Shown here piece by piece: positions 46,952 to 58,900 of a stretch of DNA of 64,000 nucleotides (position 1 is the first letter of the stretch; every line of letters begins with the position of its first letter). Both the position numbers and the translations under genes were made by a program. This stretch comes from Sordaria brevicollis (taxonomy: Eukaryota > Ascomycota > Sordariomycetes > Sordariales > Sordariaceae). Under the pieces are notes generated by a model. It did not search any database. It saw only the letters and a list, made by a program, of their open reading frames with translations, and was not told the origin of the DNA. Location: NCBI GenBank assembly GCA_033439795.1, contig JAUTDP010000002.1:3720001-3784000 (forward strand), written 5' to 3'.

Positions 46952-47424
46952 TAGAGGTATCCTCGTGGAATAATTGCGCAAACGAACTTGATTGGCGACC
47001 CGTCAACTTCGCCCTCCTCGTCCTCCGCAGAGCCTCTTCTTCCCCGCCTTCTTCCTTCCTTCCCACCCCCAAGTATCTCGACGAGTAAGCTAGCTCTTTC
47101 CCCAAACGTCATTGCCGCCAACCAATAGGCAGAGGTAGATGTAATTGTTACAGCGGCTGTCCGCTGTCTGCCTGACATTCAACCTAAACGCTATCCTGGG
47201 TACTATCGTTCGGGTAGTACCGCAGTCCATGTTTCCCCTTTTTCCTCTCCACGTTTCCACATGCCAGAAGTGTACACATGACTCTTTCTTCACGCCTATA
47301 TTGCTTATCGTTCCTGTGCAGATCTGCAACCGTTTCCTTTCATACGATTCGTCTATGTCAAATTCGGAGATATGTACGCGGGCTTGAGAGTTACACGAAC
47401 ATCTTTTCTTTGAGTTTTAAATAA

Positions 47425-47823
47425 GGGTGTGATCCGTAACGGATTTTTGGGCATTTTCACCGGGTGAAAATGGCCGGTGAAAATCGTAATCCGTTTATTT
47501 TGTAACCCAAAGTACCTTACAACCGGGTAAACAACGACGTATAACCCGGTGAACAAAACCGACCCACTTTTTAACCTTTTAACCAATTAGACCGCTCGCA
47601 TCCATTTTCACCCGGTGAATAGAAAAAAGGGTGTTTTGCAAGCACAACCCGCTGCAATAGCGCTAAAACCGCTATAACCACCAAACTTCAGCGTTCAAAC
47701 GCCTAGAACCTCGCAACCCGGTGAAAAGAGCAACAACCCGGTGAAAATTGGCCCGTGCCACCGCTTCACCCATGTACCTTTTTTCGGTGAAAATGTCCAA
47801 AAAATTCGGTACGGATCACACCC
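47425..47823. mobile_element. inverted-repeat MITE with 3-bp TAA duplication and internal CCGGTGAA motifs
   Basis: 399 bp with inverted ends of about 38 bp (GGGTGTGATCCGTA...ATTTTCACCG; four or so differences including one indel) flanked by TAA on both sides (47422-47424, 47824-47826), the duplication used by PIF/Harbinger-type elements. Inside are repeated copies of CGGTGAA or its complement. No open frame of note. Confidence 0.75.
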
Positions 47824-47826
47824 TAA

Positions 47827-49339
47827 AAGTCAAGAGAATACGCAAGGCAACATCATTATCCATCAGGTATACTTCAGAAACCTGAGACAGACGCATCTAG
47901 AATTAATGACTCCATGCGGATATCACAGTACTGGAAGAAATTCGGTAAACTTTAATTACTTGATTCGATTGGGAATACCGAGGGTCGACATCTTATGCTG
48001 ATTTGTTTCTTGTCTGATGACATGGCTGGCCAGGAGATTGGTAGACACCATCAGACTGTCAAGTACTATAACATCCACAAAGTCTGCCGGGCTGAAAGCT
48101 GAACCACCACCATTTCATTAAGGCTGGATCCGGGCAAAAATTGAAGTTTCTTAAGGAGAACTAAGTCTGATTGAGGTAAAGTCAAGCGTCACTAAAGCTG
48201 TGTTCGCGAAGACTGGAAAATTGATGGAAGACTGAGTCGGTATAGAGTCTAACAACAGCCTGATGAAGCTAGAACGTGGGGAATGGTGGGGGGGAATAAG
48301 AAGCCGAGTACGAAACGGCATGTCTAACTACTCCATGGTTAGCTACAGATTAGTGACCAAAGACCACAATGCAACAGCAGCGTAGAACTTCAACAACAAG
48401 AATAAGGGTTTGAAGACACTGCCTACTCACCTCCTTACGTAACAATTCACGCACAACTCGATTATAACATCCCCCAAAGTTGATCATTCATGACACTAAA
48501 ATTGCTACAGCGCCAAACGAGAAAAGCACAAAGAGCAAAACTGATGTACGAAACATCAAAACAACTTCATAGAAGAACGGACAAAAGAAAGGTCTTCCGA
48601 TAAATACAGTTTACCAAAAAGAGATACCAACAAAAAAAATTGCAAAAAGCTCAGCCGCCCAGGCCCGGAGTTGAACTCATTACTTTTTACGGAAACCAGC
48701 TGCAGACCTACAAAAACACCACGCATTTTCTTGCCACACCAGCAAACTGACCACGCCAGCTACTGGTTGTAGGTGCTGGAAGGTGTCAAACCTAAACCTT
48801 ATAAGGTGGTGACAGTGGATGGTATCGGTAGGTACTTTAGACCATTCGGGGACGAGCTGGAAAATTCCCATCTCCCGTGGTTACTATGATACAGCAGAAT
48901 ATGGCTGAGGATAGCTTGACGTCAACTAAATAGGTCAGTTAGCCAACGAACGGGGGTATGATAAGCTCAAAAATCTCATTCAAGGACTTGAGGGATGATC
49001 TAACACCGTGACAAGTCTTGTTAGAAATTCTGGTAACTCGATCATGCTGATCCTGTCATAAGACGACATCAACTCGAAAAGTCACCAGCATATCTGCATA
49101 GGTATGGAATGTGTACACGACTTTGATTATTTTCCTATAACTTCCTTACATGAACCAAACCCACATTTTCCCGTTTTACCTACTCCAAATGGTACACAAC
49201 TTTGAAACCTGCATGTACACCTTTTAATGCTATCCCCAGATTTTGGAAGAAATGGAAAGCAAATCAGACCAGATCCATCAAACGCCAACCATATTCATCA
49301 CCCCAAAAATTTTCTTACTTCAAACCCATCATCAAAAGC
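47827..49339. other. intergenic region, no gene seen
   Basis: 1.5 kb between the MITE and the 3' end of the next gene. No supportable gene or repeat recognised. Confidence 0.5.
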
Positions 49340-52300
49340 TCACATGAAATCCTCCTCATACTCCTCCTCCGTCTCCTCCGCATCCCTCTGTTGCTGTTGC
49401 TGTTGCTGTCTCGATCCCGAACCACTCCCCGACGCACCAGCACCAGCACCAACACCGGCAGCACCATGGTAAGGAGAATGAGCATACGCTTGAGACCCAG
49501 AGGGAGACACAAACGGTGGCTGCTGTCCAATCGCCAACCTGGCTGCCTCGTCCGCCAACGTCAAAATATCCTTGAACAGATCCTCCGGTCTGCCGCCGCC
49601 GTGGGCGTGGTTGCGCACGGCTTGCATCATCGGGTGGTTGTTCAGGGGGTGATTCAGGACAGAAGAAGGATGAGGATGATGAGAACCGCCAGTAGCGGCG
49701 GCGGCGGCTGCGGCGGCGGCGCTTGTATGGTGGTGTAAAGGCGGCAGGGCGTTCATGTACGCCTTTGTGAACCGCTCGTAGTCGGAGGCGGAGACGGACA
49801 TTAGAGGTGAGGAGGCGAGGGAGGGGAGGGTGAGCGCTGCGGGAGGAACGGCGGCGGGGTGTGGTGGAGGAGGAGGGGCTGGGCCGTGGACGCGGGGGGC
49901 GGATGATGCTTGGGCGTTGCCGTAGCTGGCGCTGGCGCTTGGGATGGCTTCGTGCTGATGATGGTGATGGTGGTGGTGTTGATGATCGCCGTGGCTGCTG
50001 GAGGTGCTGGTGTTGGAGTTGGTGGTTGTTCCGCTGTCGTTGCTTGCTGCGCTGGACGGGCGAGGGGGGTATTGCTGCTCGTACGCAGCCGACGGGCGGG
50101 GCGGTTGCTGCTGCTGCTGCTGCTGCTGGGCGGAAGAAGAGGAGGATTGAGGGTTCTTAACGCGGACTTTGACCTCGCCGGCGATACCGTCGACGCGGAG
50201 AGGGACGGGCTGGCTCATCCCGTTGGCATCGGGGCCAGGTTGGAGGTTGGGCGGTGGCGAGACGGCTACGAGGTCGTGCAAGACCTTGTTAGCCTCCGCG
50301 GAACCGTCCATGAGCCACTTGAGGCAGATCTGCACACGTTCGCGCGCAAAACGGTTGTGGTCATCGTAAACGCAGCAGTTCAGCAAGCTGATGATGCCGT
50401 TGTGTTGGAGGATCTGCTTCTGCACCACGGGGTTGCCGGGGCCGCTGCGTCCGGCTTCTGGCTGCAGGAGTCCAGCAATGATGTGAAGAATTTGACCCTT
50501 GATACCGGCCCAGGGGAACTTGTGGGCGTGTTCTTGGATAGGAGGGGGAGGGGGGGGCGGGGGCGGGTCGGCGCTGTCGTAATCATGGTCTCGGTCATCA
50601 TCGTGAGGAGGAGGCGGGCGACGGTGAGCGGAGCGGTCAGGTAGGTCTACCATGGGCTTCTTTGGCACGGCGGACTCGAGACTCTTGAGGAGGACTAGAA
50701 GATCAAACACGGCCTCCCACTGAATTAGGCATGTCCTCCACTCGATAGGTTCATTCACCGTCATCAGCAAGTCCAGGAACTGCTGGAGACCGTCCTTGGC
50801 CCTTTCCATATCCCAGCTGTCAACAGGGAAGTCGACAGGATCACACACCTCGTTGCGAATCTGGGCCTGGAGGTGCATCAGAGCGGCACACTCTGGTACT
50901 ATGCGAGTGCGGAACTGGATATAAAGAAACTGCAGAAGCTTGATGTCCCGGAGATGTCCCTTAGAGCCGGGCTGGATCGGATCCTGCAGGCGTGTCCGGA
51001 ACATGTTGTTAACCAGACGAAGCAAAACAGTTTGGGCAGGTGAGATGATGTCCTTTGGAATGCGCAACGACTGCCAGGCAAAGGGGATCAAGGCGCTATG
51101 GTGAATGGCTTCGACAATCTGAGTGGTGAGCTGGAAGATGAGAGACTGCTCGCTCTTCTCCCACACAGCAATGAAAACCAAGATTTCACGCAGCAGACTC
51201 CTGCCGCACTCGAGAGACAGGAACATCCTACATCTTGTCTTCTGCAAGTTCTCGCCGGCCCTGCTGAGTGATATGCCAGCGCTGTCAAGGATGCAGGATT
51301 TGACAATCATATGGAGCGCCTCGATCTGCTTAGGATCAAGGATGTTGGGAACCTCGGTAAGTAAGCCGCTCATAGGGCCCTCGCCATACGACTCGTCATC
51401 ATCAACATCCTCATCCTCGATCATGTCGTCGTTGTAGTCCGGCAGGTTGTAGTGACGGTCGTCTCGGACTTCGCCCTCAGGATCCTGGTGCTCGGGCATC
51501 TGGACGTTCTCGGCAGAATGGACCGAGCCCTCTTGATCATCGTTGCGGTACGAATGAGGATAGCGGTTTAACGAACTAAGCTTGCAGCCCTCGATAAGCT
51601 GGTGCGCCTTTTCGACTGAAGGCATGGAAATGATCCATTCGTCGTAATTTGGATCTCGCACCTTGAGCCACCAGGTGTCAACTTCTCTTGACACACGACC
51701 ATAAAGCCTGTCTTGCTCAAACTTGTCTTGTTCATCCTCCTTCCACTGAGGAGTGATCTTGGTCTCTTCGCCGATATCGTCGGCTCGCGGACGGATATGC
51801 GGCATCCAGTTCCACGACAAGACGGAGTTCTCGGACAAGCTTCCAGGAGGGGATCCTCTAGATCCCAAATTCTGCTGGTAATCCACCAATAACTGCCGTG
51901 CCTTGTCGCACATCCTGGAGTTGCGCTCGATCCAGTTCTGAACCTCCATCTTGGCGACATCGGGACGGAAATCTGCGAACTGAGCACCGGCATCCTGCTG
52001 TTCCTCGCCAGTTTCATCGTCGAACAGAACGGCACACCAGAAAGACATCTTGTTGCGGTCATTCTTGGCAATCCAGTTATGAGCTTGCTGAAGGCAGGTG
52101 ATGAGAAGTTTCTTATACAACTCGGTGATCTCGCTCAGCTTGTGGCGGGCCGTCTCCTCGAGGATATCGCCATCGTAGGCCTTACTCGTGACGTTGACGC
52201 AGAGGGTGATTGTCTGGTAAAGCATCTTGTCGAACTGGGCAGCAGCGCACAGGTCCTGGGGAATCTCGGGTTCGGGAACGACCAACAAATTCCTTGCAAT

Positions 52301-52774
52301 GTGCATCAACTTGATCAACAACTGCAGGTCCTCCTTAAGCGACGTGTAGTTTTTGGTGATCAGAGCGGTGCTTTCCTGGGGAGTAACGCCCTTTTCGGGG
52401 TCATTTAGACTCTGCAGAGGCCCAATTGACCGCGTTGTCAAACTAGGAAGCGCTGCCGCGAAGGACTTTGTAAGCCAGACCCATACTTCGACGCTCCTCG
52501 AAAGGGTTTCTCTGTGTTACATGTTAGTGTCATGAGGTTTGCATATGGTATGGTAATGGTTTCCATACCTGACTTCTTTGAGGTTGTGCGTCTTTTCCAA
52601 AGTCCTGGATATAAATTTGGTCACATAGGACATGGTACGAGGACCAATAGCAGGGTCCATCTTGAGCCAACCCTCAAAGCAGCTCATGGCAGAGGCGAAG
52701 CATAGCTCCTCGACCGTGAGGGCAGGGCGATGGTCGGCTGCCACAGCGCCCTCGGAAGCGGCAGGCGACGCCAT
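49340..52774 (-). CDS. large conserved-looking protein of unknown function, 1125 residues
   Basis: Two minus-strand exons, 52774-52569 and 52511-49340, separated by a 57-bp intron (GTATGG...ACACAG) that joins LKEVR to ETLSRSVEVW. I do not recognise the family. Residues about 15-880 are mostly amphipathic helices with few charged runs, the appearance of a helical-repeat (ARM/HEAT-like) protein, with one acidic stretch (DDMIEDEDVDDDESYGEG) near 405 and a proline run near 720. The last 280 residues are low complexity: poly-Gln, His-rich (HQHHHHHHHQHE), poly-Ala, Pro-rich, then a Gly/Ser/Gln tail ending TEEEYEEDFM. No signal peptide or membrane segment. The gene is divergent from the MTA phosphorylase gene. 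The model is solid; function unknown. Confidence 0.85.
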
Positions 52775-53589
52775 GATATGTGGCGGTGCTAATTCCGTGT
52801 GTTAAGTCTGAGTTTTTGAGAAATTTCGTGGTCGTTTGTATGGGTGTTAGGTGTTGTGATCTTGGAGCACCTGGATGACCAGGGTAGGTTCTTCGAATAA
52901 GTGAGGCGACCTGGTTGAGCTATCGGATGTGCTCGAGACGCTGAGATATTGGGCCAATATACTGTTGTTGTTTGTAAAGGCCAAGGTATGACCAGATGTG
53001 ACGAGTTCACCTTTAGTAAAGAAATAGCCAGAACACCAAGTTTAAATGAGAGATGTTGTAAAAAGAAAGGCCCAAACTCGTTCGACGCTCAGGAACGAAT
53101 CGAATCGAGGTGAAAGAAGCTTTGGAGTTCGAGTTCACAAGAATCGAGGCAAGAGCAATGACCATTGGTCAGCGGCAGGCAAAGTGGTTCGCAATTGGAT
53201 TTTCAAAAGTGGAGCTTCTTCAAACAGACTGCCAAGACATTGTTCCCGCTTGCAAAGGGAAGTGGAAGCGTTCGACCCCTGCGCCGCATGCCTCGAGGTC
53301 ATTCAGTGTCCCCACATGGCGGCATGTCCCTGACTGATTTCTTATCTTATCGGCATAATCGAGGGGTATCATCCAAAAAATTAGGTGATACCGCAGCCGG
53401 GACGAGCCAGCCCAGAGCGATACGGCGAGGGAATTCGGTTCTGGGGTCTCATTGCGTGCGCTTACACATCCTCTCCTTCCTTCTTTTTTGTTTTGTCTTT
53501 TGCTTCTTCCTGATACCCATTTCTTTCCTTCCTTCTTTGTGCATCTATACCCGGCGTTCAGTTTTGGTATATTATACCCAGTCCTCAAA
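52775..53589. other. divergent upstream region
   Basis: Shared by the 1125-residue protein gene (minus) and MTA phosphorylase (plus). Holds both promoters; a CT-rich leader tract lies at about 53465-53545. No gene seen. Confidence 0.5.
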
Positions 53590-54662
53590 ATGGAGAACCT
53601 TCCCACCACCTACGATGGTATGTCCCAACTCGTCGCCGTTATCGCTTTCGTCAACGAAGCACCCTGATAGTTGCTTTCGGCACCCATTGTCTCGTCACGA
53701 TGGGCTCACAAAGTGACAAAGACAATAATAATAATTGACATGCCTCTTCCCCTCCAGGCCCCGTCCACATCGCCGTCATCGGCGGCACCGGCCTCTCCAA
53801 GCTCGACGGCTACGTCCCCGTCGCCGCTCTCAACCCCGTCACCCCCTGGGGCGCTCCCTCCTCCCCCCTCATGATCTTCGAGCACAACGGCCACGCCGTC
53901 GCCTTCCTCGCCCGTCACGGTCTCTACCACCAGCTCGCCCCTCATGAGGTTCCCGCCCGCGCCAACATTGCCGCCCTCCGCTCCATCGGCGTGCGCACCA
54001 TCATCGCCTTCTCCGCCGTCGGCTCCCTTCGCGAGGAGATCAAGCCCATGGACTTTGTCATTCCCGACCAGATCATCGACCGCACCAAGGGCATCCGCCC
54101 CTTCACCTTCTACGAGGGCGGCGTTGTCGGCCACGTCGGCTTCGCCGACCCCTTCGACTCGGGTCTCGCCGCCGTCGTCGAGAAGTGCGCCTCGGCCATG
54201 AAGGGCGACGGCGTCACGCTCCACAACAAGGGCACCATCATCTGCATGGAGGGTCCCGCCTTCAGCACCCGCGCCGAGAGCCACATGTACCGCTCGTGGG
54301 GCGGCAGCGTCATCAACATGTCTGCTTTGCCCGAGGCCAAGCTCGCCCGCGAGGCTGAGCTGGCTTACCAGATGATCTGCATGGCCACCGACTATGACTG
54401 CTGGCGCGACGAGGCCGGCGAGGATGTCGATGTCGCCATGGTCATGAAGTACATGGCTGCCAACGGCGAGAACGCCAAGCACCTCGTTGGTGCCGTCCTC
54501 GATGAGCTGCTCAAGCAGGATAACAGCGATTTGGTGCTGGCCAAGAAGTGGCAGGGTAGCGCCCAGGGCGCCGTCAAGTTCATGACCAAGCCCGAGGGCC
54601 GTGATCCCGAGGCTATGAAGAGGGTTGAGTTCCTCTTCCCCGGCTTCTGGGAGGAGAAGTAA
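53590..54662 (+). CDS. S-methyl-5'-thioadenosine phosphorylase
   Basis: Phosphorolyses methylthioadenosine to adenine and methylthioribose-1-phosphate in the methionine salvage pathway. Exon 1 is 53590-53617 (nine codons plus one base), then a 140-bp intron (GTATGT...CTCCAG) and exon 2, 53758-54662; 310 residues. It shows the family I nucleoside phosphorylase pattern: IGGTGLSKL at the N terminus, the RHG phosphate-binding triad (FLARHGLYHQ), VGSLREEIKP, the C-terminal EGPAFSTRAES and NMSALPEAKLAREAELAYQ, then ATDYDCW. Length and motifs fit MTAP rather than purine nucleoside phosphorylase, since SALPE...D is characteristic of MTAP. Strong codon bias (C-ending codons) suggests high expression. 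Identification is firm. Confidence 0.94.
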
Positions 54663-55134
54663 GAAGTGTAATATGGGTTGCAAAAACGGGGCTAGGGGAT
54701 TGATGAAATTCTATTATGATAGTGATGGGATATGAATTGGGATATAACACGGGAAGGGTTTCTCAGGATTGGGTAAAACGTACGCGTAGACTTAGCGTTG
54801 CGGTATAGACAGCGGCATAGATATCCTTTTTGGTTCACACACTTTGACCCCATGGCTCAAAATTCGGCAAATGTAATTATTATCCGATGTTCGCCGTTTT
54901 AAGACCGAGTAACTATTTCCACTCGCTTTTCGGCTGTGGACCGAGAAATACAATTCTCACACGTTGTCTGGCTATTCATTCGAGCGTGGTATATACTGTA
55001 GGCACCTAAACTTGAAGATGTGAAGGCCCATTTTTCATGGCATTTCAGAAAAAGAAAAAAACCACCATTCAGGAGTATAACACTTAGTGAGACCAAAAAG
55101 CACTGATACGACACTAAAAAAAAGTCAAAAGTTG
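54663..55134. other. intergenic region, no gene seen
   Basis: 3' flank of MTA phosphorylase up to the tRNA. Nothing else recognised. Confidence 0.6.
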
Positions 55135-55223
55135 AGGTCGTACCCGGAATCGAACCGGGGTTGCCGGAATGTTCTGAAGGAAGATATCAGAATCCGGAGT
55201 GATAACCGCTACACTATACAACC
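55135..55223 (-). tRNA. tRNA-Gln, anticodon CTG, with 17-nt intron
   Basis: Minus-strand cloverleaf of 89 nt. The acceptor arms GGTTGTA and TACGACC pair, with discriminator T. The D arm is TAGTGTAGCGGTTATCA. Anticodon stem CCGGA pairs with TCCGG. The loop TT-CTG-A is followed by a 17-nt intron (55170-55186) containing TTCAGAA, complementary to the anticodon loop as in canonical nuclear tRNA introns. The T arm is CCCGG-TTCGATT-CCGGG. Decodes CAG. Confidence 0.93.
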
Positions 55224-55914
55224 AGTTGTTGTATCGTTGTTTTGCGGTTCTCAGACCTTGTGCCTAAGAAAGGCGGTCAATCCACTTTAGCTTGGCAATA
55301 CCGTCAGAAAGAATGCGATCAGAACTGAAAGGTAACAGCCATCAACTTGCAGCACGAGAAATGGTGTCATGTGAAGTATATGTGGTGCCCTACTGTAAAT
55401 CTTTTTATTCCCCGAATCCATCGACGTGTGCATGTTCAAGGAGCTATTTGGTTTCTTTCCACTCGAATCCAGATTCCTTTTTTCTTTCGTCGAAACATGC
55501 TCGCAGTATCAGCCCTACCCTAGATACCTTCGATGTCTTTAGTAACCGGTCATAGATTCATTGGAAAACAAATAGAGCCAAATGCTAGGAAATAAAGCTC
55601 AGAATATTACTGGTTAAATCATACGAAAACACCATGGATAAATGCTTCGATAAAACGTGCTATATACCTAATCCTTCATCTTCTCCGTCACCATTTCGTT
55701 TCAGCAAGTTATCTTGTCGTACATATATTATGAACCAAGCATAGACACGAACATGAACACCACCGACCCTGAATTGCGCCTTGTCCACGGGGAGTCCTAC
55801 CGCTCCAACATCATGGATATATGCTGTGCTTTTTCCAGTTCGATTGCTCTTCTTTTCCTTGTACACAGCTCGTCCAACACCAAACTCCTAACTTTCCCCC
55901 GACCCCAACCACAT
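55224..55914. other. intergenic region, no gene seen
   Basis: Between the tRNA and the 3' end of the Med13 gene. No gene recognised. Confidence 0.55.
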
Positions 55915-58900
55915 CTACATCAACAAATAAAGCGCCCTAACAGCCTTCTCCGCCGCCGCCACATGCCATGGCCTCACATCCGTCTCGCGATCCACAACAC
56001 CCCTTGCTCTTGCCAGCGTTCCAAGCCCGCGAAAATGCGACAGCATTTCTTTGAGCAAGGCTTCGTATACCCTGGGATATTGATGCGGCTGAGGGATGTT
56101 GGTACCCTCGCAATGGATCACGTTCACTTCCATCGTCACTGGCACGTCCTCCAGCTTGGGCCCGCCGCGCTTGACGAGATAACCGCTCGCGAGCGCGTGG
56201 TTGAGTTCGGTCAGGGAGGTCGAGTTGTTCAGGCGATGGGCGGCGATGACGGCCCATGTCATGTCTAGTTGGTCGACAAGCGTCGAGTCCGCGTCAGGGT
56301 CAGACGGGTTGTTGTTGTTGTTGTTGTTGTTGGTGTTGTCATTGGCGGTGTTGACATTGGTGTTGCCGCTGCTGGGGCCTGATCCTATCGGGGTTGGTGG
56401 ACCCAAGCCGCTTTGGTCGGGTGAGAGAACGGAAGAGGCCTGAGGAGTGGACGCGGGGCTATTGGATGACAGAGCAGAAGCGGACGGGATCTGTATTCTT
56501 TGCGCTGGCGGGATGAGTTGGAGAGATGGGTTGGTGTCGACTGTTAGAAGCGTCAAGCTGATGTTTGCGTAGGTTTCATTTTGCTGTAAGCTAGCCCAGT
56601 AGTCGATCTCTTGCTGTTCCATGGGGCTGCACTTGGTTACCACGACTCGCCAGTGTACCCGTGCGAAATGGATATGGTCCATGGTGGTCTCCCATATTTG
56701 TTGTATGATCTCGGTTATGGATCTGGTCAGTGGCCTGTCTCGCCTGCCGAGACAGTATGAGGTGGTCATCTGCCTCGTCCCTCGATAATCCGTCCAAGCG
56801 GCAGTGATCCACCGTTCGTCCACACTTTGGGCATAGGCGACATGCATACATGAGTTTTCCTGGAGGAGGTTCGGGGACGGATTGGTGTTAAGCTTGAAGT
56901 CGATTGCTCGCAGGACCTGTGGCTCGAGGACAATAGCAGGCGCTGGCATAGGACCGCCAAAGAGCGTACACCGGTCGTAGGTCTCCAAACACAGCTTGAT
57001 GTAGTCAAAAGGAGACATTACCGTCACGGTTGTGTCCGAAGCAATGCTATTGAGCGGTACCAGCTGCAAGACCAGCTCACTTGTGATCGGCTTCCTGTTC
57101 TCTGCCATACACCTCTTATAGCGCTCGTATAGATCGTGGAAGGCGGCACATGTGTCCACAACTGTACTCGGCTTGTCATCTGGATAGACAAAGAAGACAA
57201 CATAGTTCTTTTCCATCATCTGAACACTTGTTAGTGCATCTGCGAGACAACTCATGGGCCCCTCATATGGAGAGACTGTCCATTCGTCACGAACAGCCGG
57301 TTGTTGGGTAACCATGTATGGCAGCAGCCCATCCTCAAGCTCCATAACAGATGGAAGAATGTCAAACGTTCCTAATTTCAGGGATTCGTAGACACTTCGT
57401 ATCCTCTGCAAAAAAGCAGAAGCGCTGTCCCGTATGCCGTCGATGTTCGGGAACACACAGACTGAAACAATATCCTTGGCGCCTTTGGCTGGACTAAGGC
57501 CCAAACTTTCCCAGAAGCTAATAGCTGTCGGTAGCATCGAAAATGGCGTTTCATAGCGGCGGATTTCTATATGCGGTGTTGGTAATGGATAGATGTTCCG
57601 CGAGGGTATTTCTGGGCCCATAGGCTTGGCTTGTATACGTTGCGGTTGTGCTAGTGCTACTAAGGGGACATCTTGCACATCGGCGTACGGCTTGAGTGAA
57701 CACTCAACCGCATCAGCTAGTGACCGTGGCAGAGCCTTTCGTAGCCCTTGCATCGAGTAGCGTACTGCTTTTGCCAAGGTCTTGCGTACATCCTGGGGCT
57801 TCCGGCTCAGCATTTTGGGAGCGATTTGTAGTGAACCCGTCGCTACTTGCTCGGTAAGTATTTGGGCGATGGTGATGAACTCCATATCAGACCAAGAGAC
57901 CTGGAGTCGTGCCGGCTCCGGATCTGCAAAATATTTGGCAATGGAAAACTCGGGCACCTCCGGGTGAGACAACCGAACCAGGTCAATTGACCCATACGCG
58001 GGTGTATCTGCCACAACGTTTTCAAGGTCTTTGAAAGAGGCAGCAGTGGAGAGAGCATCGTCATCCAGGCGTCGCCTTGATATTCCTGACTTGGCGAGAG
58101 AAGGCGCATAGTCGCTCTCATCGCTCGAATCGTCATGCTCGGACGCCCAACTAGAGTCGTCAGTCTCCGACGGAAGTTCGTCCCGTCCTGTCAAGCTACC
58201 GCCGACCCCACGGGCGATCCTAGCTAAAAGGGCTCCAAAATTGTTTGGGGGTTCTTTGGCGGGCTTTTCGACTCTCGTTACTAACGGATTTTGCAGTTCT
58301 AATCGTGCTTGTTGCATTTCTTGTACTGTCGGAATCATGTAGTTGAATGGGCCATTCTCGGTATACTTTTTGTTGACCAGCGATAGAGAAGGATCAAAAT
58401 CAACCTTTTCAAACTCACTCCTACGTCGCTGAGAGGTTGTTGTAGTTGGAGACTGGGGTTTTGGTGGGGACCGAAGCGACGCCTTAATCCGCTTGAACAC
58501 AGTCTCTCTGTTGAAGGGACTCGCCGGCCTCTTGATTCCTATTGCGGAATTACGATTGAAGCTCTCTTGGTTCGCTTGTTGTCGCATCCCCTCAGCGAGA
58601 GTACTGCGTGCATGTTTCAGCTCGGGCTTGGTAAATTCTGGCGGCGCTGGCTGCGTAATCGTCTTGTATTCTTCCACTCTGCTGTTAGTTTGAGGAGTGG
58701 GATTGCTTGGTTGACCGGCATTAGCAGACAAATTCGTTGGCGTTCCAATCGCTGGTATTGCACCGAGAGTCATTCCGACACCTTCTGGCTGATCGTTGAG
58801 TTGTTCGTTGAAAAATTCAAAATCGGCATCGGTTAGCTCGTTGCCTTCGAACATGTCTTCGCCGAGATCACCAAACATGTTGTCGCCCTCTAAAAGGTTT

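Noticed and set aside
48648..48725. tRNA-like stretch on the minus strand (GAGTTCAACTC next to GCCTGGGCGGC)
   Set aside because: The T-stem does not pair with a proper partner and no D arm or acceptor stem can be drawn; at best a degenerate relic.
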